64,000 nt of DNA. Source: Tragulus kanchil. Lineage: Eukaryota; Chordata; Mammalia; Artiodactyla; Tragulidae. Under the pieces are notes generated by a model. It worked only from the letters and a program-made list of their open reading frames with translations, made no database searches and had not been told where the DNA came from. Where the stretch lies: assembly GCA_022376925.1 (NCBI GenBank), contig JAIOJX010000005.1, forward strand, positions 160,843,501-160,907,500, given 5' to 3'. This document shows positions 1-14,274 of the stretch, piece by piece. Each line of letters starts with the position of its first letter. The stretch's first letter is position 1. Both the position numbers and the translations under genes were made by a program.

Positions 1-1254
1 GTTTTGCAGGGATTAAAGGTCTCCTGTACAGAGTACATGGCATAGGACTGGGGCTGTATATTCTAGCTACAAGAACTTTTACCTGAACCCAAACTGTCTA
101 GCCTTGATTTCTCAGCAGCTTCTAGAATGATACTAGGAAGAAAAGACTTCTGCATGCCTAGGCACACAAATGTCATTTCAAGATTTCTGGAAGCCACATG
201 AAACAAGTAAATAGAAATTGATAAAAATGAACTTTATGCTGTTTTACCTAACTCCATGAATCCGAAATAGATGCTCCTCTCAAAACTTTTCAATAGTAAA
301 ATTGTTGAGATCTTTTTGCATTTTTTTCCACAAAAAGTCTTCAAAATCTGGTAGGCACCTAACACTTTACACATCCCCATTCATGTGTGGCATGTAGCTC
401 TCACATTGGACACATCAGTTCCTGGACTCCATGACCTGTAGATCTGGTTTTAACGTCCCGTCTTGAATATCTGTTTGAATTGAGAATTCATCTAGTCCCG
501 ATTTTCATTTACATTTTGCAATATTATTGAAGGTGTATCTTGGAAGATTCTGCCCAGACGCTTGTGTGATATGGAAGTGTGCAAATGAAAATTGCAGAGT
601 GCTTTTCTGATCTGCTGAGCAACCTCTGCTGGTTTCCCAGCCCCTTCTTGTTAGACGAGGCGTGCAGGTTCCTTAGTTCTGCCAGCTAAGAAGGGAGACA
701 GAGTTAGGCTCTCCCGCAGGATGTGGCTGGGAGACCTGTGGGTTTTTGTAAAGCATAGGGCCTGTATTGCCTCCTCCAGTCACTCACCGCTGCAGACCCA
801 GGGAAGGAGCAGAAGGTCCATTACAGTTAGCAACTTTCTGTAGGCAGGTGTGCTGGGAGCTGCTGAGAGTTCAGAGAAGGTGGGAAACTGCTGGAAACCC
901 AGTGGGATTTGGTGATGGGCCAGGGATCCTGCTAGCTCTACATTTGTCTTGCTGGCCGTGGCAAGAATGACAGGCATTTTGGTTTTAGACAAACCAGTGT
1001 TCAAATGTTGGAGCTATCCCTAACTGAGTGACCTTAGATAAGATATTTGACTTAGTGGAAATTTCTTTTTCTCACCTAGAAAGTGGGCATAATGGTAAAG
1101 GTTTTGCAGGGATTAAAGGTCTCCTGTACAGAGTACATGGCATAGGACTGGGGCTGTATATTCTAGCTACAAGAACTTTTACCTGAACCCAAACTGTCTA
1201 GCCTTGATTTCTCAGCAGCTTCTAGAATGATACTAGGAAGAAAAGACTTCTGCA
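1..1254. repeat. Tandem duplication 1 (RBP3 intron 3), offset 1100
   Basis: 1-154 is identical to 1101-1254; they diverge at 155/1255. This fits a left copy ending at 154 (mostly outside the window) followed by a right copy at 155-1254. It predicts the matching ~945 bp just left of position 1. Confidence 0.85.
985..1100 (+). repeat. MIR
   Basis: Contains CTGAGTGACCTTAGATAAG and TTTCTCACCTAGAAAGTGGG, degraded MIR phrases. Confidence 0.5.
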
Positions 1255-1259
1255 CGCAC

Positions 1260-1402
1260 CTTCAAGCTGCGTGAGGGTCCAGAGCTCGCTGACAGAGTCA
1301 TTGGGCCGGTTGTAGATTTTGTCCAGCAGAATAGGTGGGCCTTCGTCGAAGAAATAGGAGCACAGGGCAGGGATAGAGGAGGTAGGGCCACCAATGTTGA
1401 AC
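1260..1402 (-). CDS. RBP3: RBP3 exon 3
   Basis: This 143-bp exon has a CAG acceptor at 1405-1403 and a GT donor at 1259-1258 (GAAG|GTGCGT). It reads (R)[22 protein letters not shown]...[10 protein letters not shown] and continues module 4 from exon 2. It ends in phase 1, so exon 4 should begin with two bases completing a Gly codon. That exon (about 120 codons plus 3' UTR in human) is not found anywhere to the left and must lie beyond position 1. The exon sits only 5 bp from the right edge of a 1.1-kb duplicated block (155-1254), but it is itself single-copy here. Confidence 0.95.
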
Positions 1403-2819
1403 CTGAGGGAAGGGAAAAGTTGCCTGCTAAGGGGTGGACCCACAGGGAAGCCCTTGGTGCCCCTCAAGGCGCCTGAATCCTTGCCTCGAGAAGGGTTCTA
1501 CTTTCAGGCAGCCTCAGTTTGGTGCACTTTCCTCCCACAGAGTTCCTTGGGTGGCATTTTCCAGAGTACAAGATTCTTGAGAACAAGAGACTTTGTGGTC
1601 AAATTCATTAAAAAAAAAAATACTGTTTAACATACCCATTCCTTCTGTTCACATATTAATTCATTAAGTGATACATATTGTATGTGTTACATTAAAGGCT
1701 CTGACAGGTCCTGCAGCCTGAAGCTTGATAAATTTCCCCAGCTTGCAGACCATCGACTGCTCCCCTGAACTCATGCTGCCTGTGAGCGGAGCACATTTTG
1801 AGAACCTTATCTTCCCTAGTTTCATGCTTGATAATTTCACAGTATCCTTTAGGCATCTTAGTGGAGATGTCCTAACATCTCACATCATTGGAGCCTATCA
1901 TTCCTGGCCACTTGGATGTGTCCAATTGTAGGACTTCTCTGGGCCCCTGTCTCCTTTGTTTGTGAAATGAGAAATCCTGGGTGGGCAGTGTATGAGAAGT
2001 CTCTTCTGGTTGATAGTCTAGGGTGGCCTGAATGGGTTCAAGGCCCATGACCTCAGCACCTGAACCTCCCAACCGTGGTTTGGAAGGATCTTTAAGGAAA
2101 GCACACCTGTGGGCTGGGTCTCCTCTTTAAAAAAGAAACGAAGACTATACGGCAGAAAGAAATTGAGCATGAGGGTCGTTTGGATGTTCAATAGAGCATT
2201 TGAAGAATGACATCATTAGAGATGTCACAGGCCTCCCCAAGTTTAAGCTCTGGGCATATTCAAACCCGAACCCTGAGAGATGGGAGAAGAATCTTCCATC
2301 CAGGGAGGAAAATCCACCTCTGGGATCCAGCGCCACCTCGAGAGGATTAATAGTCACAAGAGTACCACAGACCAGCAATCAGAGTTCTCTCTTGGTCGAT
2401 CCAGCTGCTGGTGATGGAGGCAATGTCCCGTTCCTGGGGGAGCAGGCTTCCCTCCTCAAGTGCCCATGTGAATTGCCCAGAGCAAGTCCACTGATGGCCC
2501 TTGGAGTGAGGGGAGGTGTTCCCACTACACAATGGCATTCTTCTACCCACTACTCTCCTAATTACCCTCCGCCTCCCAGCTCCAGGAAGGAAACTCACCC
2601 TGTATGAGGCCCACCCTCACAGAAGCAGATGGGAAGTCTGGCTGAAAGCATCCCCTGCCCAGCCACCATTGTGTGGTGCAAAGAGTTCTTTTTGCAACAA
2701 TAGTGGCTCAACTGTAAGATTCTCTCCAGGTCAATGGCTGGATGATTCTCATCACCAGGGTTGTCCTGGGATGATTTTGTAAGATACGAGGCCAGAGCAC
2801 AGGTAGAGGCCTAGCTGTC

Positions 2820-3110
2820 CCAAACATGGCTGACCATCAGAGATACCTGGACAGTGCTTGTCAAATGTACACATCACTGGGTCTCGCCCCTGGGGCTTTG
2901 GGTTCAGCAGGGCTGGAAGGGACCCTGGAATCAGTGTCTTTAAGATCACCCTTCCCCTCTCTCCTCACTGAGTCCTACGACCAGGAACATTTGGGGACCA
3001 CTGGACAAGCCTAGTGATTCTCAGCCTGGAATGCGCATTGAGGTCACCTAGCTTAAAAACAACTGGCAGTGGGGCCCCATTTGGCCAGCTAGACCAGAAT
3101 CCTAGGCTAG
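2820..3110. repeat. MER5A-like hAT-Charlie fragments
   Basis: Two adjacent pieces resemble MER5A: ACCATCAGAGATACCTGGAC ... GGACCACTGG, and AGTGATTCTCAGCCTGGAAT ... GAGGTCACCTAGCTTAAAA. Diverged. Confidence 0.5.
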
Positions 3111-3229
3111 CTAGCCAGAGCCTGACAGCCAGGTGCCCCCCCCGGGTCCTATCCCACGTCCCAGAGTCCTTTCCTCCCTACCACGCTCGTGGTTTAACTG
3201 TCTTATAGCAGCGGCCCTGGACCACTGAC

Positions 3230-3420
3230 CTCATGTCCACAATCAGAGCATCCGTGTGCACAATCTTCTTCCAGACGTGCTCAACCAGCAGCTCGGAGAC
3301 CTGGGTGAGCAGCTCACAGTCCCCAAACATGTCAAACCTCAGGTAGCCAACATTGCCCTCCAGCACATTCGTGTGGAAGGAAAACTTGATCAGGTCTTCA
3401 AAGACTTCAGGGGAAGGGAT
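3230..3420 (-). CDS. RBP3: RBP3 exon 2
   Basis: This 191-bp exon is bounded by an AG acceptor (CAG at 3423-3421) and a GT donor at 3229-3228 (GAG|GTCAGT). It is in phase with exon 1 (...[16 protein letters not shown]...). It encodes the first part of module 4, including [14 protein letters not shown] and ending ...DALIVDM plus two bases of an Arg codon completed in exon 3. The length equals my recollection of human exon 2. No frameshift or stop is visible. Confidence 0.95.
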
Positions 3421-4049
3421 CTGAAAGAATGGGAGGTCAGCTCCAAGTCAGGAAAGGAGAGATTTGATAGTTCAATATTTTTTCTGTTGTTAGGGTGTTA
3501 GGGTTTTGAGGATCATTATTTCATCACTGGTCATGGCACTTAAATGGATAGCTAGCTCTGCTAAAGAAGAAAGGCCAGGTCCAACTGTCCCAGAGCTGTG
3601 GATCCCTGTTTTCCTGCCAAACCCTGCCCAGCATCTGTTCCCTGTTACTTCTGCCAGATACAGTGAAAGTTCAGATTTGAAAGTAGATGCCATGGAGTTC
3701 CTTTACATCATGAGGAATCCAGAAGGCATGGGAAGGAGGCTAACATTTTGTAAGGAGGTAGTAGCTGCCACGGCCTTTCCTGGGTACCTGGGAAGTTACA
3801 TGCATGGCAGGCCTGGGATGTGAACCCCGTGTGTGGTCAGCAGGTCCTTACAGGGAGTGCTCATGGGTGCCAACCCTTCACCCTCGCTTCCGAGCTGAGA
3901 GACCCAGGCGTGGGCTCCACTCTGACTCCTTTGAGCTCCCCAGCAGACACTTCTCATTTCTGAGTTCATCATCCTTTCCCTCCCTGGGGTGGGGAGAGAA
4001 GACATGGACTTCGGGGCTCCCAAGTCTTCACCAGGGATCTGGCCCTGGG

Positions 4050-4370
4050 CTGAGCACACTGTAGCAATTACTGCACAGAAGACACTATCATCCTCATTTA
4101 AAAAAAAAAAAAAAATTATTTGGCCAAACTGAGTCTTAGTTGCAGCATGTGGGATCTAGTTCCCTGACCAAGGATTGAACCTGGGCCCTCTGCACTGCAA
4201 GCCTGGAGTCTTAGAGCACCAGGGAAATCTCCTATGCTCATCTTTCAAATGAAAAAGAGAGAGAGAAAAAAACTAAAGCACAGAGTGATTAAGTAACTTG
4301 CTAAAGGTCACATAGCCAGTAAATGGTAGACCTGAGATCCGAATCCATACCAGGGGACTCCAAACCAGGA
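4050..4370 (-). repeat. MIR, split by a CHR SINE
   Basis: MIR core phrases in antisense orientation: CATCCTCATTT on the left of the SINE, then GATTAAGTAACTTGCTAAAG and GTCACATAGCCAGTAAATGG on the right. Confidence 0.65.
4099..4232 (-). mobile_element. CHR-type tRNA-derived SINE, inserted in a MIR
   Basis: On the minus strand it reads TTTCCCTGGTG...GGTTCAATCCTTGGTCAGGG with tRNA-like box B, then GATCCCACATGCTGCAACT, ending in a T/A-rich tail at 4100-4115. It splits an older MIR whose halves are recognisable on both sides. Diverged, so an older CHR insertion. Confidence 0.8.
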
Positions 4371-5107
4371 ACACCCTTGCTGACCAGGACCCCTGCCTTC
4401 CAGGTCTTGAGCTAACCTCAGTCACGAGCTCTTTGGCCATAGACCTCTCTCCTCTGTACTCCTCCCGACCTGAGTTCCTCTTTGGGTAAAATGGGCTACC
4501 AATTCAGTAGGAGATGCTTTCACTGCATCTACTGATTTCAGCCATAGCTGACAGGGCCCTGCCTCCGGCAGACCCTTGTCTCTTTTGCTCTGTATTTCAG
4601 GTCCTTCTCCAAGCTGCCCCAGAGCAGGAGGACAGGATGAAAGAGTTCCTGTCCCAGGGGAATGTTCAGCTGATAGAAGACAGGACCTGCTGAGTCCTGT
4701 TGGCAGAGGGACGGCTCCAGGAGGTGTTCCTCACGCTCACCAGGCTGCTGTTGGAATCTTCAGATGCAACAGCCTTAATAACGCACTCAGCCTTTCCATC
4801 CAGCTCGGCCTGCTCCCTCACCCCAGCTTCCGCAGCCACCTCCCACATCAGCTGCCCACACCCAAGCCCCTGGCTCAGGTCCTGCCTTCAAAGGACCCAG
4901 GACATATGCTGCCTTGCCTTTGCGTTGTGACCTCGCAATGAAATGGTAGACGACAGACACCTTGGCGAGGTGGACCTGGACCGGGCCCCAGGCCCATGGT
5001 CTAGCTCCGAGACAAATGTGAGGCCAGGACCTCTGTCTGATTCCTTGTCTCTATCTCCCCGACTCATTCACACAAACTGCAAACCCCTGAGTCAGGCAGG
5101 TGACGTG

Positions 5108-7369
<2,262 letters not shown>

Positions 7370-9654
7370 AGCTGCGGCCCGATGGCCTTCACCGTCTCCA
7401 GCTCGGCCATGGCGTCGAAACGCAGGTAGCCCAGCTGGCCGGGCAGCACCTCGGTCTTGAACAGGGCCTCAATGAGATAGGAGAGCTCCTCTGGGGAGGG
7501 GACGACAGGAGGCGGCGGGGGGACCTCCTCAACCACCATCTCGCCGGGGCTGTGGAACACCAGCAGACGGTGGTCCCCGGACATCTCCTGCAGGTCAGCC
7601 GTGAGCTGGGAAGCCAGTGACTCCAGGTCCACGGCTGTGCGGTAGGCTCCCTGGGCCAGCTTGGCTCGCAGCAAGGCTCCCATCTGCCCCACGACTTCCG
7701 GTCGCGCGTAGTGGGCCTCCAGCAGGCGGCCCGTGCCCTCCACCAGCTCCCCCAGGCTTCGGTGGAACTCCAGCACCTCCTGGGCTCTGTCCAGGGCTTC
7801 CTCCGCCAGCACGATGGCGTCGGGGACCACGCCGCCCCCCAGCCAGCACTCTCCGTGGTTGTCGATGAAGGTGAGAACAGGCACCGTGAGCACCAGGCCG
7901 CCCTCCGGTGTCTCCAGCAGGGGCACCGTGTGCGTGTGCAGCAGGCGGCCCGCGGTGATCTCGCCCACCAGCGTGGCCCAGCCCAGCGACTGCATGAGGA
8001 AGGCCAGCTCTTCCGCCGCGGTGGCGGTGCGGTGGCTCGTGAGCAGGTACACCCCGCGCTGGGTGCCATACGGCCGGCCCAGCAGCTCCGTCTGGCTGAA
8101 GTGCTCCCGCGTGACGTTGGTGCGCCGGTCGTAGGTGGTGAAGAGGCGGACGGGGCTGGCGTCCGGGCTCTGGAAGTAGGACAGCAGCAGCGGCACGGCG
8201 GAGGACGGCCCCCCCGGGTTCTGCCGCAAGTCCATGATGAGGTGCTCCGTGTCCTGCAGGGGTTCCCACACCTGCTGCAGGATGTACGGGCCCAGCACCT
8301 CCAGGACAGAGGCGTCAGCAAAACTGTCAAAGCGCAGGTAGCCCACGTTGCCTGGCAACACAGACACCTGGAACACGGAGTCCACCAGAGCTCGCCGCAA
8401 AGCCTCGTCCTCGGGCACCGCGGGGGCCGTCTCCGGGGGCTCCTCGGCTGCCTCGTCAAGCCCAGAGGAGGCTTCTTTGGATCGGACCACCTGCACCTGG
8501 AGCCTGGGGTCCTCGGACACAGCCTGCAGGCCGGCGTTGAGCTTAGTGACCAGGTCCTCCTCGGAGACCACTGAGGACAGGTCCATGTGGGTCAGGTGAT
8601 GCAGCAGGGCGGGCACTCGGTCCACCAGCGTGTAGAACTCCCGCAGGGCCTCCTGAAGCCGGTGGATGACTCCCGGCAGGGCGCGGCGCAGCTTGAGGAC
8701 CGCCAGCGCCTTCTCCAGAGCCTGCTCAGCTGGGGTCCCCACACAAGGCAGCACCCCGCTGCCCTCCCACGTTTGGCTCCCCTCACCCAGGGGCCCCAGG
8801 GATCTGGACACGGGCACAGTGAGAAAGAAGTCCGACTGGCCTATCCTCAGCTTCTGGAGGTCCAGGGCTCCCCCCACAGTCCGCTCGCCCACCACGATGG
8901 CCCTGCGCATCTGTTTGAGGATGTAAGCAATGTCCTCAGCCACGCCCCCCGTGCGGCCGCTGGTCAGGACCACCACATCCTTATCGGCGCTGTACTTCTC
9001 TCCCAGGGCTTCAGGCAGGGTCCAGATCTCAGTGGTCGTGTTGGAGGGCCGGTCGTAGATGGTGTCCACGTGCGAGACTGTGTTGCCTGGGTGCAGGTAG
9101 GAGATGACGTAGGGGATGCCAGAGACGTGTCCCCCAGTGCAGTGCCGAAGGTCCAGCACCAAAGCAGAGGTGTCCATGAGCTTCCTCCAGACATTGGCCA
9201 CCAGGAAGCCCCTCAGCTTGCTCATCACCTCCTGGCCCGGGATGAGGTCCACCCGCAGGTAGCCCACGTTGCCTTCCAGAACCTCGTGGCGGAGGCCGTC
9301 CTGCAGCCCTGCAATGATTTCTTCCAGAGTGAGGTTTGTGAGTGCTGGAGCTGGCTGGGGAGCCTCGAGGGTGCTGGGCTCATAGGAGATGACCAGGCGA
9401 GGGTCATTCAAGGAGCTCTGCACCCCAGTGGTCAACACCTGGGCCAGCGTCTGAGGGTCTGAGATAGCCAGAATCTCACGACTTTTCATGGCCTGCTCGA
9501 TGGCTTCCTGCATCCCCATCAGGTTCTCTGGGAAGCAGTAGTTATCCAAGAGGACCTGGGCCATGTCCAGCACCAGGCTTGGCTGGAAGAGGTGTGCAGG
9601 ACCAGCCAGGCCGCAGAGCACCAAGGGCAGGAGCAGGGCCCATTTTCTCCACAT

Positions 9655-9860
9655 GGGAATCCAGAGGGAGGGCTGGATCCTGCACAAAAGCTCTTGACAC
9701 CGTGCGCAAGGCGACAGCACTACCCTGCGCAGCTGCCTTTCTCCCCCGTCCTTCTCAGCCGGCGGACAGAAGGTCTGGGGCTAAGCATGGGAGTTGGGGT
9801 ATAGCTTCCAGCTCCGGTAAGCCTTTAATCCCGTCTAATTCAAGCTCATCAGCCCTGAGG
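9655..9860 (-). promoter_or_regulatory. RBP3: RBP3 5' UTR and proximal promoter with CRX/OTX element
   Basis: Upstream of the RBP3 ATG, the minus strand at 9840-9816 reads AATTAGACGGGATTAAAGG followed by CTTACC. This matches the known proximal IRBP promoter element: a homeodomain AATTA core plus GGATTAA, bound by CRX and OTX2 in photoreceptors. It lies about 165-185 bp before the ATG, which suits a 5' UTR of roughly 110 bp. I see no strong TATA box. The transcription start was not determined. Confidence 0.75.
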
Positions 9861-10260
9861 ACTGGGGAGAAGAGGCAGAAGTGATTTGACCCAGAAGGTA
9901 TGTGGAAGTGTCATCTTGCTGGACCGCCTCTGGTGGAATAATATGAGTAACTTCCGTTTGAATTCCTGCCCCATGCCAGGCTCTTGGTGCATACTTTATA
10001 TGCAGACGGTCTTCAGCCTACAAAGGCGAGTTAGTAACCTGCTTGTAAACAGCCTTTGCCCACTGCACTGGGTGACTCGCACCCCTGGAATTAGGGAGCA
10101 TTCACCTGGTCTGCCATCCTCTACTCTGTGGCCCTGGGGAAGTGTCTTACTTATTGTATGGACTAAATAAGAAAATATGTGTATGGCACTTGGCATCAGG
10201 CAAGAAGGAAGCACTCAATTACTGATACAGTTTGTGTGTTAGATAATTTACTGAAGAAAT

Positions 10261-10766
10261 AGGTCCAGCACCAAAGCAGAGGTGTCCATGAGCTTCCTCC
10301 AGACATTGGCCACCAGGAAGCCCCTCAGCTTGCTCATCACCTCCTGGCCCGGGATGAGGTCCACCCGCAGGTAGCCCACGTTGCCTTCCAGAACCTCGTG
10401 GCGGAGGCCGTCCTGCAGCCCTGCAATGATTTCTTCCAGAGTGAGGTTTGTGAGTGCTGGAGCTGGCTGGGGAGCCTCGAGGGTGCTGGGCTCATAGGAG
10501 ATGACCAGGCGAGGGTCATTCAAGGAGCTCTGCACCCCAGTGGTCAACACCTGGGCCAGCGTCTGAGGGTCTGAGATAGCCAGAATCTCACGACTTTTCA
10601 TGGCCTGCTCGATGGCTTCCTGCATCCCCATCAGGTTCTCTGGGAAGCAGTAGTTATCCAAGAGGACCTGGGCCATGTCCAGCACCAGGCTTGGCTGGAA
10701 GAGGTGTGCAGGACCAGCCAGGCCGCAGAGCACCAAGGGCAGGAGCAGGGCCCATTTTCTCCACAT
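10261..10766 (-). pseudogene. RBP3: Duplicate of the RBP3 exon 1 5' end (probable assembly copy)
   Basis: This is a near-perfect copy of 9149-9654, offset by 1112 bp. It contains the start ATG (10766-10764), the signal peptide and about 168 codons of module 1. The RBP3 frame then runs abruptly into unrelated sequence at the junction (10260). It has no splice site at its broken end. It belongs to the 9149-11385 tandem duplication and should not be annotated as a gene. Confidence 0.9.
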
Positions 10767-10972
10767 GGGAATCCAGAGGGAGGGCTGGATCCTGCACAAA
10801 AGCTCTTGACACCGTGCGCAAGGCGACAGCACTACCCTGCGCAGCTGCCTTTCTCCCCCGTCCTTCTCAGCCGGCGGACAGAAGGTCTGGGGCTAAGCAT
10901 GGGAGTTGGGGTATAGCTTCCAGCTCCGGTAAGCCTTTAATCCCGTCTAATTCAAGCTCATCAGCCCTGAGG
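10767..10972 (-). promoter_or_regulatory. Second copy of RBP3 5' UTR/promoter (duplicate block)
   Basis: Copy of 9655-9860, including the GGATTAAAGGCTTACC element at about 10928-10952. It lies upstream of the truncated exon 1 copy. It is probably redundant sequence from unmerged contig ends; if the duplication were real it would be a second photoreceptor promoter without an intact gene. Confidence 0.75.
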
Positions 10973-11274
10973 ACTGGGGAGAAGAGGCAGAAGTGATTTG
11001 ACCCAGAAGGTATGTGGAAGTGTCATCTTGCTGGACCGCCTCTGGTGGAATAATATGAGTAACTTCCGTTTGAATTCCTGCCCCATGCCAGGCTCTTGGT
11101 GCATACTTTATATGCAGACGGTCTTCAGCCTACAAAGGCGAGTTAGTAACCTGCTTGTAAACAGCCTTTGCCCACTGCACTGGGTGACTCGCACCCCTGG
11201 AATTAGGGAGCATTCACCTGGTCTGCCATCCTCTACTCTGTGGCCCTGGGGAAGTGTCTTACTTATTGTATGGA

Positions 11275-13459
11275 CTAAATAAGAAAATATGTGTATGGCA
11301 CTTGGCATCAGGCAAGAAGGAAGCACTCAATTACTGATACAGTTTGTGTGTTAGATAATCGCTGCTTTGCAGCTGAAGAAATAGCGTTTAGTAGCTACGG
11401 GAAGCCCAAGAGCCCAGGTGGGGGAACGCGAGAACAGTCAGAAGAGGCCTGTGGGGCCGTCGTCACTCAGACTGTGCCCAGATTGAGTCTAAGCCTCCAT
11501 CTACTTGACGTGTGTTCCCCTGGAGAGGGAACTGAAGTGGTGCCCCCTGTCAGCTTTCAGATGCTAGGAATGAAATGTCTGGACCTTATCACGGGGTAGG
11601 ATGAGTGGGGTATGCCAATTCCAGGGCAGGTAAAGTTAGCTCTGAGATCTAACAAGCATCCAGTCTCCTGGTTAAAGAAGACCCTTCCTGGTTAAGAACT
11701 TGGCCCACGGCCTTCAGCTTGCAAAGGGAACTGAGCTGGAGGATTTGGGTCTCTGTTGTCCAGGCCCACAGGTATCCATACCATCAGTCCCCGCTAAATG
11801 ACTAGCCTCTGACTCCTTTGCTTAGAAGCAACATGGGTCCAGCTTATGACTGATTTATCATAGATTTCCAAGACTACCTCCTATGGAGCCTGGACCCTAG
11901 AGCCCTTGCTTAGTCTCCCCATCCCTCTGGAGGTGGGCATTTCCTTCACTTGAAAGACTAGATGACTATGGCTCGTAGAGTGGTCCACATTGCCAAGGAG
12001 AGTCGCCAAGCTCCACTCTTTCTCCGAGCCCCGTTACTGCCAGTGCACCCTCCTGCGACCAGGCGGCAGTAGGCAGGCTCACATGTGCCTCAGCAGGCAG
12101 CCGGAGGAGGAGGTCCTGGGGCAGGGGGCCCTTCTCAGTGCACTTGAGAGCTGCAATCCGTTCTCTGGAAATCATTATCTGAGGATGTTTACCAAGTGGT
12201 TGATGAAGGCCAAAGAGGTCAAGTAGCTAAACAAACATATTCTTAGCTCATGAGGATTTGTTTAATGCCCGAGTGACATATGGTCACATCACTCCACCGT
12301 TTGTAGCCAATCAAGGGAGACTGATTTATTATAATAATAAGGCTTCCTTAGTCCCCACAAATTTTATGTGTATGGCTAAATAAGAAAATATGTGTATGGC
12401 ACTTGGCATCAGGCAAGAAGGAAGCACTCAATTACTGATACAGTTTGTGTGTTAGATAATCGCTGCTTTGCAGCTGAAGAAATAGCGTTTAGTAGCTACG
12501 GGAAGCCCAAGAGCCCAGGTGGGGGAACGCGAGAACAGTCAGAAGAGGCCTGTGGGGCCGTCGTCACTCAGACTGTGCCCAGATTGAGTCTAAGCCTCCA
12601 TCTACTTGACGTGTGTTCCCCTGGAGAGGGAACTGAAGTGGTGCCCCCTGTCAGCTTTCAGATGCTAGGAATGAAATGTCTGGACCTTATCACGGGGTAG
12701 GATGAGTGGGGTATGCCAATTCCAGGGCAGGTAAAGTTAGCTCTGAGATCTAACAAGCATCCAGTCTCCTGGTTAAAGAAGACCCTTCCTGGTTAAGAAC
12801 TTGGCCCACGGCCTTCAGCTTGCAAAGGGAACTGAGCTGGAGGATTTGGGTCTCTGTTGTCCAGGCCCACAGGTATCCATACCATCAGTCCCCGCTAAAT
12901 GACTAGCCTCTGACTCCTTTGCTTAGAAGCAACATGGGTCCAGCTTATGACTGATTTATCATAGATTTCCAAGACTACCTCCTATGGAGCCTGGACCCTA
13001 GAGCCCTTGCTTAGTCTCCCCATCCCTCTGGAGGTGGGCATTTCCTTCACTTGAAAGACTAGATGACTATGGCTCGTAGAGTGGTCCACATTGCCAAGGA
13101 GAGTCGCCAAGCTCCACTCTTTCTCCGAGCCCCGTTACTGCCAGTGCACCCTCCTGCGACCAGGCGGCAGTAGGCAGGCTCACATGTGCCTCAGCAGGCA
13201 GCCGGAGGAGGAGGTCCTGGGGCAGGGGGCCCTTCTCAGTGCACTTGAGAGCTGCAATCCGTTCTCTGGAAATCATTATCTGAGGATGTTTACCAAGTGG
13301 TTGATGAAGGCCAAAGAGGTCAAGTAGCTAAACAAACATATTCTTAGCTCATGAGGATTTGTTTAATGCCCGAGTGACATATGGTCACATCACTCCACCG
13401 TTTGTAGCCAATCAAGGGAGACTGATTTATTATAATAATAAGGCTTCCTTAGTCCCCAC
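11275..13459. repeat. Tandem duplication 4 (intergenic), offset ~1101
   Basis: Left copy 11275-12359, right copy about 12367-13459. The left copy overlaps the right copy of duplication 3 by roughly 90-110 bp, so the two form a chain. One A is lost at the right copy's start (TATGGCTAAAT against TATGGACTAAAT). Confidence 0.95.
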
Positions 13460-14274
13460 TGGGAAGGCTGAGCTTTCCGCTCCACTTCCGCTTGGGGAAT
13501 CAGAACTCAGCCTCAGCCTCTGAGGGTACTTTTCCATCATTGCTTGAGCCCAGGCAGAGCCTGTGAACCAGGAAAGGCAGGGATGACGATGAGCAAAATA
13601 AATGTCTCTTTGGAGGAAATGTTTCCCCTGAACTCATTAAAATGAAGTCTTAGGATGGGATACCTGGGGCTGGTGCAAGGATTTGATTTGTGCGGGTGTC
13701 CCAGAGCCTCAAGAAGGATGTAGAAACAGAACAGGGTCTGTCGAAAATCCTGCGGTGCCCGAGTTGGTGCCTTCGGCGGGGAGGGGGGCATGATGTGTCT
13801 CCTGTGGGTGTACCTGAAGCCAGTGGAGGAAATTCTGTCCTCAGAATTCCCCAAACTCTCCTGGAGGAAGGGATGTCCTGGCCTCCAGAAAAGGGGGATA
13901 CAGGTAGATGGTAGTGGAGGATCAAGATGAGCTTGTGGGGGGCCAGGAGGAGCTTCCCACCCAGCCCCTCCCAGCTTTTGACCTAGGGGCTACAGAGAGT
14001 CCTGGAGGTGATCTTGGGGGTTGACCTGGGGATTGGGATGCAGTTATAGGCCCCTGTCACCCTGTCACTTGTGCAAGAACCCATGTGGGCAAAAGCGTCC
14101 GGAGTCACCCTCAAACCCTACTTCTTTCTAAAATATAAACCCCAATTAGGTGACATGGCTGGTTTTTCACCTTGGTTTCCTCAAAAGGTAGATAAGGTAA
14201 GAAGAGACTCACAGTACTGAGTGAGTCTGACAGTGTCAGAAGGTGTAACAAAGATGCCAAGGAGACTGTTGTTT

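Larger units (their letters stand above)
9149..11385. repeat. Tandem duplication 3 (RBP3 exon 1 start and promoter), offset 1112
   Basis: Left copy 9149-10260, right copy from 10261. Near-identical except at the left copy's end, where about 13 bases after AGATAAT (10247) are missing before GAAGAAATAG. Confidence 0.95.

Noticed and set aside
9655..9720. Upstream in-frame Met for RBP3 at 9720
   Set aside because: It would place 22 unrelated residues before a classical signal peptide. The ATG at 9654 matches the family start.
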